Source of the DNA: Chondrinema litorale
Lineage (GTDB): Bacteria > Bacteroidota > Bacteroidia > Cytophagales > Flammeovirgaceae
Length of the DNA stretch: 64,000 bases
Assembly: GCF_026250525.1 (NCBI RefSeq)
Contig: NZ_CP111043.1
Location: forward strand, 868,001-932,000
Reading direction: 5' to 3'
Under the pieces are notes generated by a model. It was given only the letters and a program-made list of their open reading frames with translations. It did no database searches and was not told the origin of the DNA. This document shows positions 26,846 to 36,769 of the stretch, in pieces (within the stretch, counting starts at the first letter, position 1; each line of letters opens with the position of its first letter). A program made the translations under genes and the position numbers.

Positions 26846-28330
26846 ATGAATCAAAAAACAGGGAAAAAAGTAACTGTAATAGGAAGCGGAATAGCCGGCC
26901 TCGCCACTTCAGTTAGACTAGCAATTAAAGGATATCAGGTTTCAGTTTACGAAGCCAATAGCTATGCAGGTGGTAAACTTTCTGAGATCGTTCAAGATGG
27001 TTATCGATTCGATGCTGGCCCATCTTTGTTTACCATGCCCCATTTTGTTACAGAACTTTTTGAACTAGCAGGCAAAAACCCACAAGCATATTTCCAATAC
27101 GAAAAGCTACCCATTGTTTGTAAATACTTGTATGAAGATGGCTCCTCTTTTACTTCTTATACAAATAGAAATGCCTTAATAAAGGAGTTTACAAACAAGT
27201 TTAATGAAGATGAGCAAAGTGTTGAGAAGTATCTAAAAAAAAGCAAAGAGATTTATCAGATTACAGAAGATGTATTTTTGAATAAATCTCTCCATTTGCT
27301 TTCTACCTATATTAATAAAGGCACACTTAAATCAATGATGCAGCTTTACAAAATTCAGATTTTTGAAAGCATGCATCAGGCAAATAGCAGATATTTTACA
27401 AATGAAAAAAGCATCCAGTTTTTCGATCGCTTTGCCACATACAATGGCTCAAATCCTTATAAAGCCCCTGCTACACTTAATGTAATTCCCTATCTGGAAA
27501 ATGATATTGGTGCATTTTTCCCTAAAGGTGGTATGCATAGCATTACCCTAAGTATTTATAAGTTAGCAAAGTCGCTTGGTGTTGAGTTTCATTTTAATTG
27601 CCGAGTAGATGAAATACTAATGCAAGGGAATAAGGCAAATGGTATCTTGGTAGATGGAGAAAAAATCGCTGCTGATCTGGTAATAAGTAATATGGATATG
27701 GTGAATACCTACCGCAAATTACTTACTAAGCACAAAGCACCAGAAACGCTGCTAAAACAACAAAAATCTAGCTCTGCACTTATTTTTTATTGGGGTATTA
27801 AAAAGACTTTTCCAGAATTAGACTTACATAATATTTTCTTTAGTAAAAATTACAAAAAGGAATTTGAGCTGATTGAAGAAGGTAAAGAGATTTACCACGA
27901 CCCAACAGTTTATGTAAACATCAGCTCTAAATACAAAGCAGACGATGCGCCTGCTAACTCAGAAAATTGGTTTACCATGATTAATGTACCCAATAACCAA
28001 GGGCAAAACTGGAATCAATTAATAGATAAGGCAAAAGCTGCTATTTTAGAAAAGATTTCCAAAACACTACAAACTGATATAGCTCAATACATAGAAACAG
28101 AAGCAATTCTAGACCCAGTGCTCATAGAAGAGAAAACATCATCAGCGCAGGGAGCTTTGTATGGAAATAGCAGCAATACCACAATGGCTGCATTTTTAAG
28201 GCATCCAAACTTTTCGAGAAGGTATAAGCATTTGTATTTCTGTGGAGGGAGTGTGCATCCTGGAGGAGGAATTCCCCTTTGTCTGCTATCGGCAAAGATT
28301 ACTGCCGATGTGATAGAAAAGTTTGAGTGA
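26846..28330 (+). CDS. crtD: Carotenoid desaturase, CrtI family, probably CrtD
   Basis: 494 aa. FAD-binding N terminus (VTVIGSGIAGLATSVRLAIKG) with GGKLSE, RFDAGPSLFTMP and the C-terminal LYFCGGSVHPGGGIPLCLLSAK. The ending and GNSSNTTMAAFLRHPNFSRRY resemble the 1-hydroxycarotenoid 3,4-desaturases (CrtD) of Bacteroidota rather than phytoene desaturase itself, which is usually next to crtB. No other carotenoid gene is nearby, so it would work with a pathway encoded elsewhere. Confidence 0.8.
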   Translation: MNQKTGKKVTVIGSGIAGLATSVRLAIKGYQVSVYEANSYAGGKLSEIVQDGYRFDAGPSLFTMPHFVTELFELAGKNPQAYFQYEKLPIVCKYLYEDGSSFTSYTNRNALIKEFTNKFNEDEQSVEKYLKKSKEIYQITEDVFLNKSLHLLSTYINKGTLKSMMQLYKIQIFESMHQANSRYFTNEKSIQFFDRFATYNGSNPYKAPATLNVIPYLENDIGAFFPKGGMHSITLSIYKLAKSLGVEFHFNCRVDEILMQGNKANGILVDGEKIAADLVISNMDMVNTYRKLLTKHKAPETLLKQQKSSSALIFYWGIKKTFPELDLHNIFFSKNYKKEFELIEEGKEIYHDPTVYVNISSKYKADDAPANSENWFTMINVPNNQGQNWNQLIDKAKAAILEKISKTLQTDIAQYIETEAILDPVLIEEKTSSAQGALYGNSSNTTMAAFLRHPNFSRRYKHLYFCGGSVHPGGGIPLCLLSAKITADVIEKFE

Positions 28331-28349
28331 TGGCAAAACCATCACTCAA
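28323..28349. terminator. Hairpin over the crtD-like stop codon
   Basis: Perfect 11-bp stem TTGAGTGATGG / CCATCACTCAA with loop CAAAA. It includes the TGA stop (28328-28330) and lies between convergent genes; the T-run is weak. Confidence 0.55.
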
Positions 28350-28356
28350 TATAATT

Positions 28357-30303
28357 TTATTGATCACCAATTTCTTCTTCTAAAGTCTCAATCTTTTCTG
28401 CTAGCTCGTCCCATTCTGTATTTTTAGTTGCAAGCGAAGCTTTCTTTTTCTCATAAGCAGCATTTATCTCAGACAATTTAAATGGATCTCCATAAACTGA
28501 TGGTTTCGCCATTTCATCTTCTGCCGACTTAATCTCTACCTCAAGTTTCTCAATCTCTTCTTCTGCTTTTGACAACTGTCTTTGTGTACTTTTAAGCTCT
28601 TTTTTCTTCGCATTTAGCTCTTCGTGCGGTAATATTTTAGTAGAAACCTCTTTCTTTTTAGGTTTCTCTGTATTTACTTGTTTTGGTTTTTCTGGCTGTT
28701 TTTCAAGTTGGCGTTTTTCAAACCATTTATTAAACTCATAAAAATCGCCCGGATATTCCTTTACCACCTGATCTTCTATATACCATATTTTATTAGCAGT
28801 ATTAGCTATAAAGTGCCTATCGTGAGAAACTATTAAGTAAGACCCTGTATAATTCTGTAATGCTTGTATAAGAATATTTACAGAAAGAATATCTAGGTGG
28901 TTGGTAGGCTCATCGAGTAATAAGAAGTTTGCCTGAGAAATTAATGTTTTCGCCAGTGCCACACGAGACTTTTCACCACCAGAAAGTACTTTAATCTTTT
29001 TGAAAACATCATCTCCTGTAAATAAAAAGCATCCTAAAATACCTCTTAGCTCCATTTCTGTTTTCTCTGAACCTGCTTCTTTTAATTCTTGTAGAATTTC
29101 ATTTTCTACATTAAGCGATTCAAGTTGGTGCTGAGCGTAAAAACTTTTAATTACATTATAACCCGGTTCACGAACTCCTTCATGATCTTCTGTTCCAGCT
29201 ATTATTCGTAAAATCGTAGATTTACCCTTTCCGTTTGCACCTACAAAGCCGATTTTATCTCCCCTTTCTAAAGTAATGTGGGTATCTTTTATCACCTCTT
29301 TATCGCCATAAGATTTAGCAACATCTTTTAACGAAATAATGAATTTTCCCGGTTGCTGACTAAATGTAAATCGAATATTCATATCGACTTTCTCGTCCAC
29401 AACATCACCAATCTTATCGATTTTGTCAAGCATTTTCACCTTAGACTGTACTTGCCTCGCCTTGGTAGCCTTCGATCTGAATCGCTCAATAAACCTCTCT
29501 GTCTGCTTTATTTTTTGCTGTTGATTTTTAAAAGCGTTTCGCTGAATCTCATTACGAAGCTCTTTTTCTTCCAAATAGAAAGTATAGTTGCCACTGTAAA
29601 CATTCAGGTTTGCATCAGAAACTTCTACAATCATATTTACTGCTCTATCAAGAAATTCACGGTCGTGAGATACAATGATTACAGCACCTTCATAATTGAA
29701 TAGATAAGACTCTAACCATTGGATAGATGGTAAATCGAGGTGGTTAGTAGGCTCATCGAGCATTAATACTGATGGCTTTTGTAAAAGTAGTTTTGCCAAC
29801 ATTACCCGCATTCTCCAACCTCCAGAAAATGTTCTTAGTGGTTGATTGAGCTCTTCTGTTTTAAAACCAAGACCTTCTAAAATTTCTTCTGCTTTAGAGT
29901 GGATACTGTATCCATCAAGCACAGCAAAACGCTCTTGTAAGTGAGCAAGCTTATCTACCAGTTTCTCTTCATATGCAGTTTCCATCTTATGCAACACTTT
30001 GTCTATCTGCTTTTGAATAGCCAATTGCTGCTCAAAACCTTGCAAAGCTACATTTAAGATGCTATCGTCAGACTGGTAAGAAAGCTGATCTTGATTAAGA
30101 AAGCCAATGGTGCATTCATTACTTTTTGAGATTGACCCACCATCTGGTGTTAAATCACCATTAATCAGTTTGAGCAAAGTAGTTTTACCAGTTCCGTTTA
30201 AGCCAATAAGCCCGATACGATTTTTTGGTTTGATGTGTAATGAAGCTTCATCGTACAGAGCACGACTTCCATAATGAAAAGAAAGGTTTTGTATATCAAG
30301 CAT
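28357..30303 (-). CDS. ABC-F family ATPase (Uup/YdiF-type)
   Basis: 648 aa. Two nucleotide-binding domains: Walker A GLNGTGKTTLL and GANGKGKSTIL, signatures LRTFSGGWRMRV and VLSGGEKSRV, Walker B LMLDEPTNHLD and LLLDEPTNHLD. There is no transmembrane segment. A charged linker (NEIQRNAFKNQQQKIKQTERF) separates the domains and a C-terminal coiled coil (KKKELKSTQRQLSKAEEEIE) follows, as in Uup. ABC-F proteins act on the ribosome; some give antibiotic resistance, but this looks like a housekeeping member. Confidence 0.92.
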   Translation of the reverse strand: MLDIQNLSFHYGSRALYDEASLHIKPKNRIGLIGLNGTGKTTLLKLINGDLTPDGGSISKSNECTIGFLNQDQLSYQSDDSILNVALQGFEQQLAIQKQIDKVLHKMETAYEEKLVDKLAHLQERFAVLDGYSIHSKAEEILEGLGFKTEELNQPLRTFSGGWRMRVMLAKLLLQKPSVLMLDEPTNHLDLPSIQWLESYLFNYEGAVIIVSHDREFLDRAVNMIVEVSDANLNVYSGNYTFYLEEKELRNEIQRNAFKNQQQKIKQTERFIERFRSKATKARQVQSKVKMLDKIDKIGDVVDEKVDMNIRFTFSQQPGKFIISLKDVAKSYGDKEVIKDTHITLERGDKIGFVGANGKGKSTILRIIAGTEDHEGVREPGYNVIKSFYAQHQLESLNVENEILQELKEAGSEKTEMELRGILGCFLFTGDDVFKKIKVLSGGEKSRVALAKTLISQANFLLLDEPTNHLDILSVNILIQALQNYTGSYLIVSHDRHFIANTANKIWYIEDQVVKEYPGDFYEFNKWFEKRQLEKQPEKPKQVNTEKPKKKEVSTKILPHEELNAKKKELKSTQRQLSKAEEEIEKLEVEIKSAEDEMAKPSVYGDPFKLSEINAAYEKKKASLATKNTEWDELAEKIETLEEEIGDQ

Positions 30304-30459
30304 GAATTAAACGTCAGATAGTTCTACTAAAATTTGCTGCAAATTTCACAAAAAAAACAGTGAATGAAAAACGGGATGATAATACTACATTTAATTTCTG
30401 TGTGATTGAGTAAATAAATCCAATTTAAAGTAATTATGAGCTGATTATTCTGATATATA

Positions 30460-31086
30460 TTACCTAATTACAATCCAATCTGAAAAGATCTCTAAATTAT
30501 GTGGCATAGAAGGTTCTTCTAATTGCGGATAAAAGCCAACTGTCTTTTCTTCTTCTGTTTTAAAATTAAATGTCCAATTGTTCTTCTCATCCTTAAAATA
30601 TTCCCAAGAGTTCATGATATCCTGATTTATAGTCATTTCTGGATAAACAGTTATTAATTCATCCACTTTTGATTTTGGACTCAGGTTATTGTATGTGTTT
30701 AACTCTCTAGCAATAGCCACAATAAAAATTACTTTTTCGGAACCTAACTCAGGTATTAATGCAAAAAGACGTTTATCGTTATGAAGAAACAGATAAGCAG
30801 GACTTCCACCACTAAAACCAAACTCATATGCACTACATTCTGCTACCTCTAATTGTTTTAACTTACTCTTAGCTTCTGTAATGCTCATTCCGATTTCAAT
30901 TTCACCTATTTTTCCTTTTGAAATAATAAATTTAGAATAATCAATATCAACTACACTCTGCTGAGTATTTAGTTTACTTTCAACAATTGCTTTATCTACA
31001 TATTCAAATTTCTCTTTAACCAGAAACATAATATATACTCCAAAGCTCAAACCCAATACAAGTAAAATGAATAGTACCTTTTTCAA
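30460..31086 (-). CDS. Hypothetical membrane-anchored protein
   Basis: 208 aa, not recognised. An N-terminal signal anchor (VLFILLVLGLSFGVYIMFLV) with start TTG at 31086; no ATG is better placed. The globular part carries KIGEIEIGMSITEAKSKL, a phrase seen in many small bacterial extracytoplasmic proteins with a GxxxGMT-like motif. Its 3' end is 156 bases from the ABC-F gene start. Confidence 0.6.
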   Translation of the reverse strand: MKKVLFILLVLGLSFGVYIMFLVKEKFEYVDKAIVESKLNTQQSVVDIDYSKFIISKGKIGEIEIGMSITEAKSKLKQLEVAECSAYEFGFSGGSPAYLFLHNDKRLFALIPELGSEKVIFIVAIARELNTYNNLSPKSKVDELITVYPEMTINQDIMNSWEYFKDEKNNWTFNFKTEEEKTVGFYPQLEEPSMPHNLEIFSDWIVIR

Positions 31087-31151
31087 AATTATTATAAGCG
31101 TTTATGTCCTATTATTAGCAACTCTAAAAATTTTGAAAATTGTGTATAAAA

Positions 31152-31182
31152 AAAGCCCGGGGCAACTTTCCACCGGGCCTTT
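31152..31182 (-). terminator. Terminator after etfA
   Basis: On the minus strand AAAGGCCCGG pairs with CCGGGCTTT (one bulged base) around a 12-base loop, followed by a T-run. Confidence 0.7.
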
Positions 31183-31205
31183 AGTGATCTGTCAGAATCA
31201 CAATA

Positions 31206-32162
31206 TTATAACACTTTTTTTAGCGCTTCGTTCAATCTTGGTATCACATCAAATGCATCCCCAACTACACCATAATCAGCCGCTTTAAAAAACGGAGCTT
31301 CTGGGTCTTTGTTTACTACTACAATTACCTTAGATGAGTTTACACCAGCCAAATGTTGGATGGCTCCCGAGATACCTACAGCGATATATAAAGTTGGGCT
31401 AATTTTGATACCGGTTTGGCCTACGTGCTCGTGGTGAGGTCTCCATTCCATATCAGATACTGGCTTAGAGCATGCTGTAGCAGCACCTAAAGTTTTTGCC
31501 AAATCTTCTATCATTCCCCAGTTTTCAGGACCTTTTAAACCTCTACCAGCAGAAACTACGCGATCTGCTTCTGGTAATAAAATATCACCTTCGGCTTTTT
31601 TCACATCTTTTCTTGAAGTTGCAAAATCTTTCTCACCAAAATCAGCAGAAAATGCTTCTACTGTTGCTGTTCCTTCTGCTGGCTCAACCGATACTGTATT
31701 CTTTGCAATTGTAATTACTTTCTTATCACTTGGTAATGATACATTTGCGAAAGCTTTACCAGTATAAACCCCTCTTTTTACTACAAAACCTGCACTTGTA
31801 TCTGGTAGTGCTACTACGTTTGTTGCTACGCTAGCACCAGTTTTAATTGCTACTCTTGCAGCTACTGCATCAACTAGTGACGAGCGAGCCATAACAACAA
31901 TAGAAGCATCTGCTTGAGAAGCTGCTGCCGCAATAATTGTTGCAGTCGCCATTATAACATTGTCATTCAGTTTTTCATCAGCAGCATGAAGCACTTTTGC
32001 AGCGCCATATTTACCTAAGTCTGCTAATTCGTCGGCACTAATGCTCCCTACAGCTACTGCTGTAACCTCACCTGCTCCAAGTTCTTTTGCATATACTACA
32101 GCCTCGTGAGAAGAGCTTTTTATACTGCCATTGTCCGATTCTACAAATACTAATACTGACAT
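31206..32162 (-). CDS. etfA: Electron transfer flavoprotein alpha subunit
   Basis: 318 aa. N-terminal domain MSVLVFVESDNGSIKSSSHEAVVYAKEL, then the FAD-binding C-terminal domain: VSAGRGLKGPENWG, GQTGIKISPTLYIAVGISGAIQHLAG and VVNKDPEAPFFKAADYGVVGD. With EtfB it carries electrons from acyl-CoA dehydrogenases to the quinone pool. Gene order etfB-etfA with a 55-base gap; one operon. Confidence 0.95.
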   Translation of the reverse strand: MSVLVFVESDNGSIKSSSHEAVVYAKELGAGEVTAVAVGSISADELADLGKYGAAKVLHAADEKLNDNVIMATATIIAAAASQADASIVVMARSSLVDAVAARVAIKTGASVATNVVALPDTSAGFVVKRGVYTGKAFANVSLPSDKKVITIAKNTVSVEPAEGTATVEAFSADFGEKDFATSRKDVKKAEGDILLPEADRVVSAGRGLKGPENWGMIEDLAKTLGAATACSKPVSDMEWRPHHEHVGQTGIKISPTLYIAVGISGAIQHLAGVNSSKVIVVVNKDPEAPFFKAADYGVVGDAFDVIPRLNEALKKVL

Positions 32163-32217
32163 ATTTTTAATTTCTTTTTCAGATTGAATAATTAGTTAAG
32201 GAATAAGTAAAAGCCAA

Positions 32218-32949
32218 TTACAGCACTTTAGCTTCGTTTTTCAACAAAGAAACCAACTCATCTAAATTATCAGCATCTACTAGTTTACATCCTGCTTTTT
32301 CAGCTGGCAGTTCAAAAGACTTGTATTCTGTCACATCATCCACTCCTACTGGTTGAACTACATTTAAAGGCTTTTTTCTTGCCATCATAATACCACGCAT
32401 GTTAGGTATTTTCCATTCGGCAATTGGCTCTTGGCAACCAGCCACAAATGGAAGGCTTACTTCCAAAGTTTCTTTACCACCTTCAATCTCTCTTGCCAAA
32501 GTAGCTGTTGTTCCATCTAATTCTAATTTCATACATGGTGCTATTGATGGCCAACCTAGCATTTCTCCTACCATACCATGAACAAGTCCACCATTAAAAT
32601 CGCTAGACTCTCTACCCATCAATATCAAATCATAGCCATTTTCTTTGGCTATAGCTGTAATTTGCTCAGCTACAAACAAAGCATCAGTTGGCTCTGCATC
32701 CACTCTAATTGCATCGTCTGCACCAATTGCCAATGCTTTTCTTAAAGTAGGTTCAGTAACTGCTGTTCCAACATTTAAAACTGTTACTGTACCATTGGTA
32801 TCATTCTTTATTTCGATTGCTCTTGCCAATGCATAATCATCATAAGGGCCAATAATGAATGACACACCATCCTCATCTAATTTATTCTCTTTAAATTTAA
32901 TTTTGGTGGTTGTGTCTGGCACGTGGCTAATACAAACTAAGATTTTCAT
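32218..32949 (-). CDS. etfB: Electron transfer flavoprotein beta subunit
   Basis: 243 aa. MKILVCISHVPDTTTKIKF, GPYDDYALARAIEIK and the AMP-binding region VLNVGTAVTEPTLRKALAIGAD and LILMGRESSDFNGGLVHGMVGEMLGWPS are classic EtfB. It forms the AMP-containing half of the heterodimer with EtfA, encoded immediately downstream. Confidence 0.95.
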   Translation of the reverse strand: MKILVCISHVPDTTTKIKFKENKLDEDGVSFIIGPYDDYALARAIEIKNDTNGTVTVLNVGTAVTEPTLRKALAIGADDAIRVDAEPTDALFVAEQITAIAKENGYDLILMGRESSDFNGGLVHGMVGEMLGWPSIAPCMKLELDGTTATLAREIEGGKETLEVSLPFVAGCQEPIAEWKIPNMRGIMMARKKPLNVVQPVGVDDVTEYKSFELPAEKAGCKLVDADNLDELVSLLKNEAKVL

Positions 32950-33226
32950 ATTGTTTATTTTTATTTTAAGGTAATTTTTGAGAACTGTCTAAAAGACAGG
33001 AGTTTTTATAGTAATACTACTTACACTATAGATGTAAAAATAACAAAAAAAGTATGCATGCATAACAAATTCAGTAAAAAATAATTCACAAATTTTACTT
33101 AAATCCGGTGAATATGCCTCTATTTAAACCATAAGAAATGGCAGCAGTTATATTTTACCAAAGCATATTTTGCAATTAATGTTAATCACAAATTGGAAAT
33201 AATATCATTACATACAGTCATTTCTT

Positions 33227-33964
33227 ATGAAAAGTTTATTAACCTACTTATTAATTTCATTCTCGATATATTCATGTAACCAGAAAGAAACTGCTATGTT
33301 AAACCCTGTTCCAGAAAATATTCCAGAAGAACAAACACCTGAAACTACCGACACCACTAAATTGAGTTACCTTGCTTTAGGAGATTCTTATACAATTGGT
33401 GAAAGTGTGAAGGTGAAGGAGCGCTGGCCGGTGATTCTGGCAGATAGTCTTATAAACAGAGCTTATGATTTGGGTGAACCTAAAATAATTGCCCGAACAG
33501 GATGGACAACAGATGAACTACAAGTAGCAATAAAAGGTGAAAAGATTACTGATACATTTTCTATTGCATCACTCCTAATCGGTGTAAATAATCAATATAG
33601 AGGTTATGCCATCGCTCAATATGAAAAGGAGTTTAAAGAACTCTTACAAACGGCTATTGAGTTTGCTGGAAATGATGCAAGCAAAGTATTTGTGGTTTCT
33701 ATTCCAGATTATAGTGCAACTCCTTTTGCAGCTTCTTCAGACAAAGAGAAAATTGCCAAAGAAATTGATGAGTACAACCAAATAGCGGAAACTATTTGCA
33801 ATAAGTACCAGATAAAATATTTTAACATTACTCCAATTTCCAGAGAAGCAGATTACGACACTTCTCTGGTTGCAGATGATGGTTTACACCCTTCTGGTGC
33901 TATGTATAATAAGTGGGTGAAATTGTTTTTAGATGATGTGGTCGATATAATTGAATCGAACTAA
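33227..33964 (+). CDS. SGNH/GDSL hydrolase lipoprotein
   Basis: 245 aa. Lipobox IYSC after LLTYLLISFS. Catalytic Ser in LALGDSYTIGES, oxyanion block III in LLIGVNNQYRG (Asn), and the Asp-His pair in DDGLHPSG. These esterases deacylate glycans or lipids in the envelope. Its last four bases overlap the stop of the convergent gene at 33961. Confidence 0.9.
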   Translation: MKSLLTYLLISFSIYSCNQKETAMLNPVPENIPEEQTPETTDTTKLSYLALGDSYTIGESVKVKERWPVILADSLINRAYDLGEPKIIARTGWTTDELQVAIKGEKITDTFSIASLLIGVNNQYRGYAIAQYEKEFKELLQTAIEFAGNDASKVFVVSIPDYSATPFAASSDKEKIAKEIDEYNQIAETICNKYQIKYFNITPISREADYDTSLVADDGLHPSGAMYNKWVKLFLDDVVDIIESN

Positions 33965-35142
33965 TCTAACTTAATTCTAAGCCCGATACCAATTACAGAC
34001 TGATCTCCTAAAAAGTACTTAAGCTCAGCAAATGGAATAATCTTTTCAGTAATTGGGTAGTCAACTCCACCACCCAGATTTAGGCCAAAGCTAGTACTTC
34101 TTTTATCATCTGGAATTGAAGTAGTAGTTTCTTCTGTATTAGCTTCTGTAAAGCTAAAACTTGCTCTATTCCTCATTAGGTTTAAACCTGCAAAAGCATA
34201 AAAATTGATTGGTAAAGTAGTGTTAAATGTATAAACGCCATTTAATTCTAACTCCCAACCACTCTCTTCGGAAGATATATTATTAGCATGATCATCTTTT
34301 GTGGGCAAAAAATAATTTAACCCAGCTTGCACACCTAAGTTCTCTAAAAACATATATCGCCCTTTTGCTCCAATAGTTAATCCAATGTTTGAAGCTACCC
34401 CTAAGAAAGGAGCCACTTGAACATTTGAAAGAGAATTATTTTTTTCAGCATCTTCATTTACTGTAATTGTAGGAATAACCTTAATGCTATTATTCTCTTC
34501 ATTAGTTTTTGCATTTTCGTCCTCTTTTTTCTTGAGCACTTCTGCTCTTGCTTCTTCTACAAATGGATGCTCTTTTGCATTGTAATAAACAATACTGGCA
34601 ATTTTCATTTCCCAGCTATCGCTTTTTTTCGTGGCAATAATAGTAGCTACTCTTTCTGTTGTTTTATATGGTTTGCTCGAGATTGTATGTGAACCTGTAA
34701 ACCTGCTTTTAAAATAAACTTCTACGTAGATATAAGCTTTCTGCTTAACTGGTGAAGCCATTGCATTAGAAAAATGGATAGTAGCAGAATCACTCTTTGA
34801 GTAAAACAAATCGAGGTCTTTCAGGTATCTTTCAACTGCTAAATCCTGCTCTTTAGTTTTATATAAGTTTTCAGGATTAATATCGTCTTCAATCACCACT
34901 TGGGCATTTTGAAAAATCTGGTTTACAGAACCCGAAAAACTATTTTTGATAATTTCGTCTCTTTCGAATCTGCTGAGTGTAGGTGAGCTTAAAGTATTGA
35001 GCAATACTTCTAGTTCATTAATAAAAATAGTTGCATCATATTGAATGATGTTTTTATCTTTCTCAGTTAATTCGGTTTGCCCATAGCTTTGAAACCCACT
35101 AATAAGCAATAGCAAAGCGATAATATTTTTAAGTTGGTGCAT
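33961..35142 (-). CDS. Hypothetical outer-membrane beta-barrel protein
   Basis: 393 aa. Signal peptide (IIALLLLISGFQSYGQ). The N-terminal half is a helical globular part with no family I recognise (residues about 20-210, TIFINELEVLLNTLSSP), and the last about 150 residues form an outer-membrane barrel: VQAPFLGVASNIGLTIGAKG-like strands (VQVAPFLGVASNIGLTIG), FYAFAGLNLMRNRASF and GIGLRIKLD at the end. It follows the Kelch lipoprotein gene with a 6-base gap, so the two are likely to act together at the surface. Confidence 0.6.
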   Translation of the reverse strand: MHQLKNIIALLLLISGFQSYGQTELTEKDKNIIQYDATIFINELEVLLNTLSSPTLSRFERDEIIKNSFSGSVNQIFQNAQVVIEDDINPENLYKTKEQDLAVERYLKDLDLFYSKSDSATIHFSNAMASPVKQKAYIYVEVYFKSRFTGSHTISSKPYKTTERVATIIATKKSDSWEMKIASIVYYNAKEHPFVEEARAEVLKKKEDENAKTNEENNSIKVIPTITVNEDAEKNNSLSNVQVAPFLGVASNIGLTIGAKGRYMFLENLGVQAGLNYFLPTKDDHANNISSEESGWELELNGVYTFNTTLPINFYAFAGLNLMRNRASFSFTEANTEETTTSIPDDKRSTSFGLNLGGGVDYPITEKIIPFAELKYFLGDQSVIGIGLRIKLD

Positions 35143-35148
35143 ATCTGG

Positions 35149-36588
35149 TTAATTATCAGCTAAAAAAGGATAATAAAAATAGATTGATGAAATAGGAGTA
35201 GACGAAGAACTATAAACAGAAGTTCTGTAGCTCCCAGTTCCCACCAATACTCTATCATCTAATACGGCAATTGCTGGAGAATGTCTGGCATCTCCCGGAT
35301 ATTGTGCTATTTCTTCCCAACTATCTTCAACCGGATCATATTTAAGTAAATCGTTAAACTCATTAATTGTTGAGCTTACTGTATTATATCCTCCTATAAT
35401 ATATCCATTATCTGCTACACTAAATCCACCTGCATCAGCTCTTCTTAGCTCATTAGACAAATCTGTAAGCTGCGCCCAAGAATCGCTTTCCGTATCGTAT
35501 TCATAAAAATCGGAGTAGTAAGTATATCCTTCACCTATAAATGGTCCCTCAATTTCACTTCTTCCAAAACCATAGTATACTTTATTCCCTATAGCAAAAG
35601 TTACTCCTCCTTCTCTCAAATCGTATGGAAAATCTGCTTTTTGGCTCCATGAATTACTACTAGGATCAAACTCGTAAAATTCATTTATCAATTCTGAATT
35701 TCCATCAGTATCATATTTTTTACCTAAACCCAAATAAGCTTTTCCATTTGTAACTGCTACTACTAAATCTGCAGTAGACTCTCCTTGGTAAGGGGTTAGT
35801 TCAGACCAACTGTTACTCGATGGTGTAAACTTCCATAAATCATTTAAACTGCTTACACTGCTAAGATTTGTCGTATAACCTGAAGAACTAATTCCTAGAC
35901 CTATATAAGCGTCGTTTTCAATAGAAAATGCTGTTGCCTGATGTCTACCTGAGAAGTTTTCGGGAACACTATTTACTTCAGACCAGCTTCCTGTTCCTGT
36001 ATTATATTGCCAAAAATCTTTGTAATTGGTACTGCTAAAAAAACTCGCTGTGTAACCTGTACCTACAAATGCCAAATCGCCAAGACCAAAACCCACAACA
36101 TTTACCCTTGCTTGTCCTTCAAAAGATATACTTTGACTGTCCCAATAGTTTACTTTGGTTTCATTACTTGGGGTAAAAGAAGCTTCATTACTAAAGTTAA
36201 AGCCTCCATCTATTGTCTCAATATATGTTCTTACATAATAGGTTGTATTACTACTGAGACTTTCGAAAGTGCTTATAAAAGTTTTATCACTGGTTGTTGT
36301 ATATTCTGTAGTGGCTAGCGTATTTTCTAGCGAAGTAGGAAGTTCTTCTTCTGTAGAACTTTCGAAAATAGCATGGCCAAACTTTTCGATATCTATATCT
36401 TGTACTTTCACTTTGGAGCCTTCTATACTATAAAGAGTTGCTGCAGAAATATCTCCTTCAATCAAAACTTCATTCTTAAACTCATCATAAAAGACATCTC
36501 CTAATTGAGCATCTATAATTAATTCTTCCTGTTTCTCATTACAGGAATATAATAGCAATATAGCGATAAGCAATCTGGCGTAATTCAT
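35149..36588 (-). CDS. Kelch-repeat lipoprotein
   Basis: 479 aa from ATG 36588 (MNYARLLIAILLLYSC, lipobox); an upstream TTG at 36594 adds two residues. An N-terminal fibronectin-like stretch (STFESLSSNTTYYVRTYIE) is followed by about six Kelch blades, each ending in a pattern such as DFWQYNTGTGSWSEV, LWKFTPSSNSWSEL, FYEFDPSSNSWSQK, FYEYDTESDSWAQL and LLKYDPVEDSWEEI. The propeller probably binds a partner or carbohydrate at the outer membrane. Coupled to the barrel gene downstream. Confidence 0.85.
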   Translation of the reverse strand: MNYARLLIAILLLYSCNEKQEELIIDAQLGDVFYDEFKNEVLIEGDISAATLYSIEGSKVKVQDIDIEKFGHAIFESSTEEELPTSLENTLATTEYTTTSDKTFISTFESLSSNTTYYVRTYIETIDGGFNFSNEASFTPSNETKVNYWDSQSISFEGQARVNVVGFGLGDLAFVGTGYTASFFSSTNYKDFWQYNTGTGSWSEVNSVPENFSGRHQATAFSIENDAYIGLGISSSGYTTNLSSVSSLNDLWKFTPSSNSWSELTPYQGESTADLVVAVTNGKAYLGLGKKYDTDGNSELINEFYEFDPSSNSWSQKADFPYDLREGGVTFAIGNKVYYGFGRSEIEGPFIGEGYTYYSDFYEYDTESDSWAQLTDLSNELRRADAGGFSVADNGYIIGGYNTVSSTINEFNDLLKYDPVEDSWEEIAQYPGDARHSPAIAVLDDRVLVGTGSYRTSVYSSSSTPISSIYFYYPFLADN

Positions 36589-36723
36589 ATGCAAAGTAAA
36601 CCACGCTTTAATAATATTGTTGGTTTTTAGATAAGATTTCAGAATTTATCTTTTATCAATTTTAATTTGAAAAAACTAAAACGTGGCATTGTGGTTTGCT
36701 GCAAAATTAAACACAAAATCAAT

Positions 36724-36746
36724 AAAAAAAGGGCTTGCGCCCCTTA
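36724..36746 (-). terminator. Terminator after the FtsX-like permease gene
   Basis: On the minus strand AAGGGGC pairs with GCCCTT around GCAA, with a run of T after it. Confidence 0.65.
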
Positions 36747-36769
36747 AAACATTGGTTAATATTTCATTA

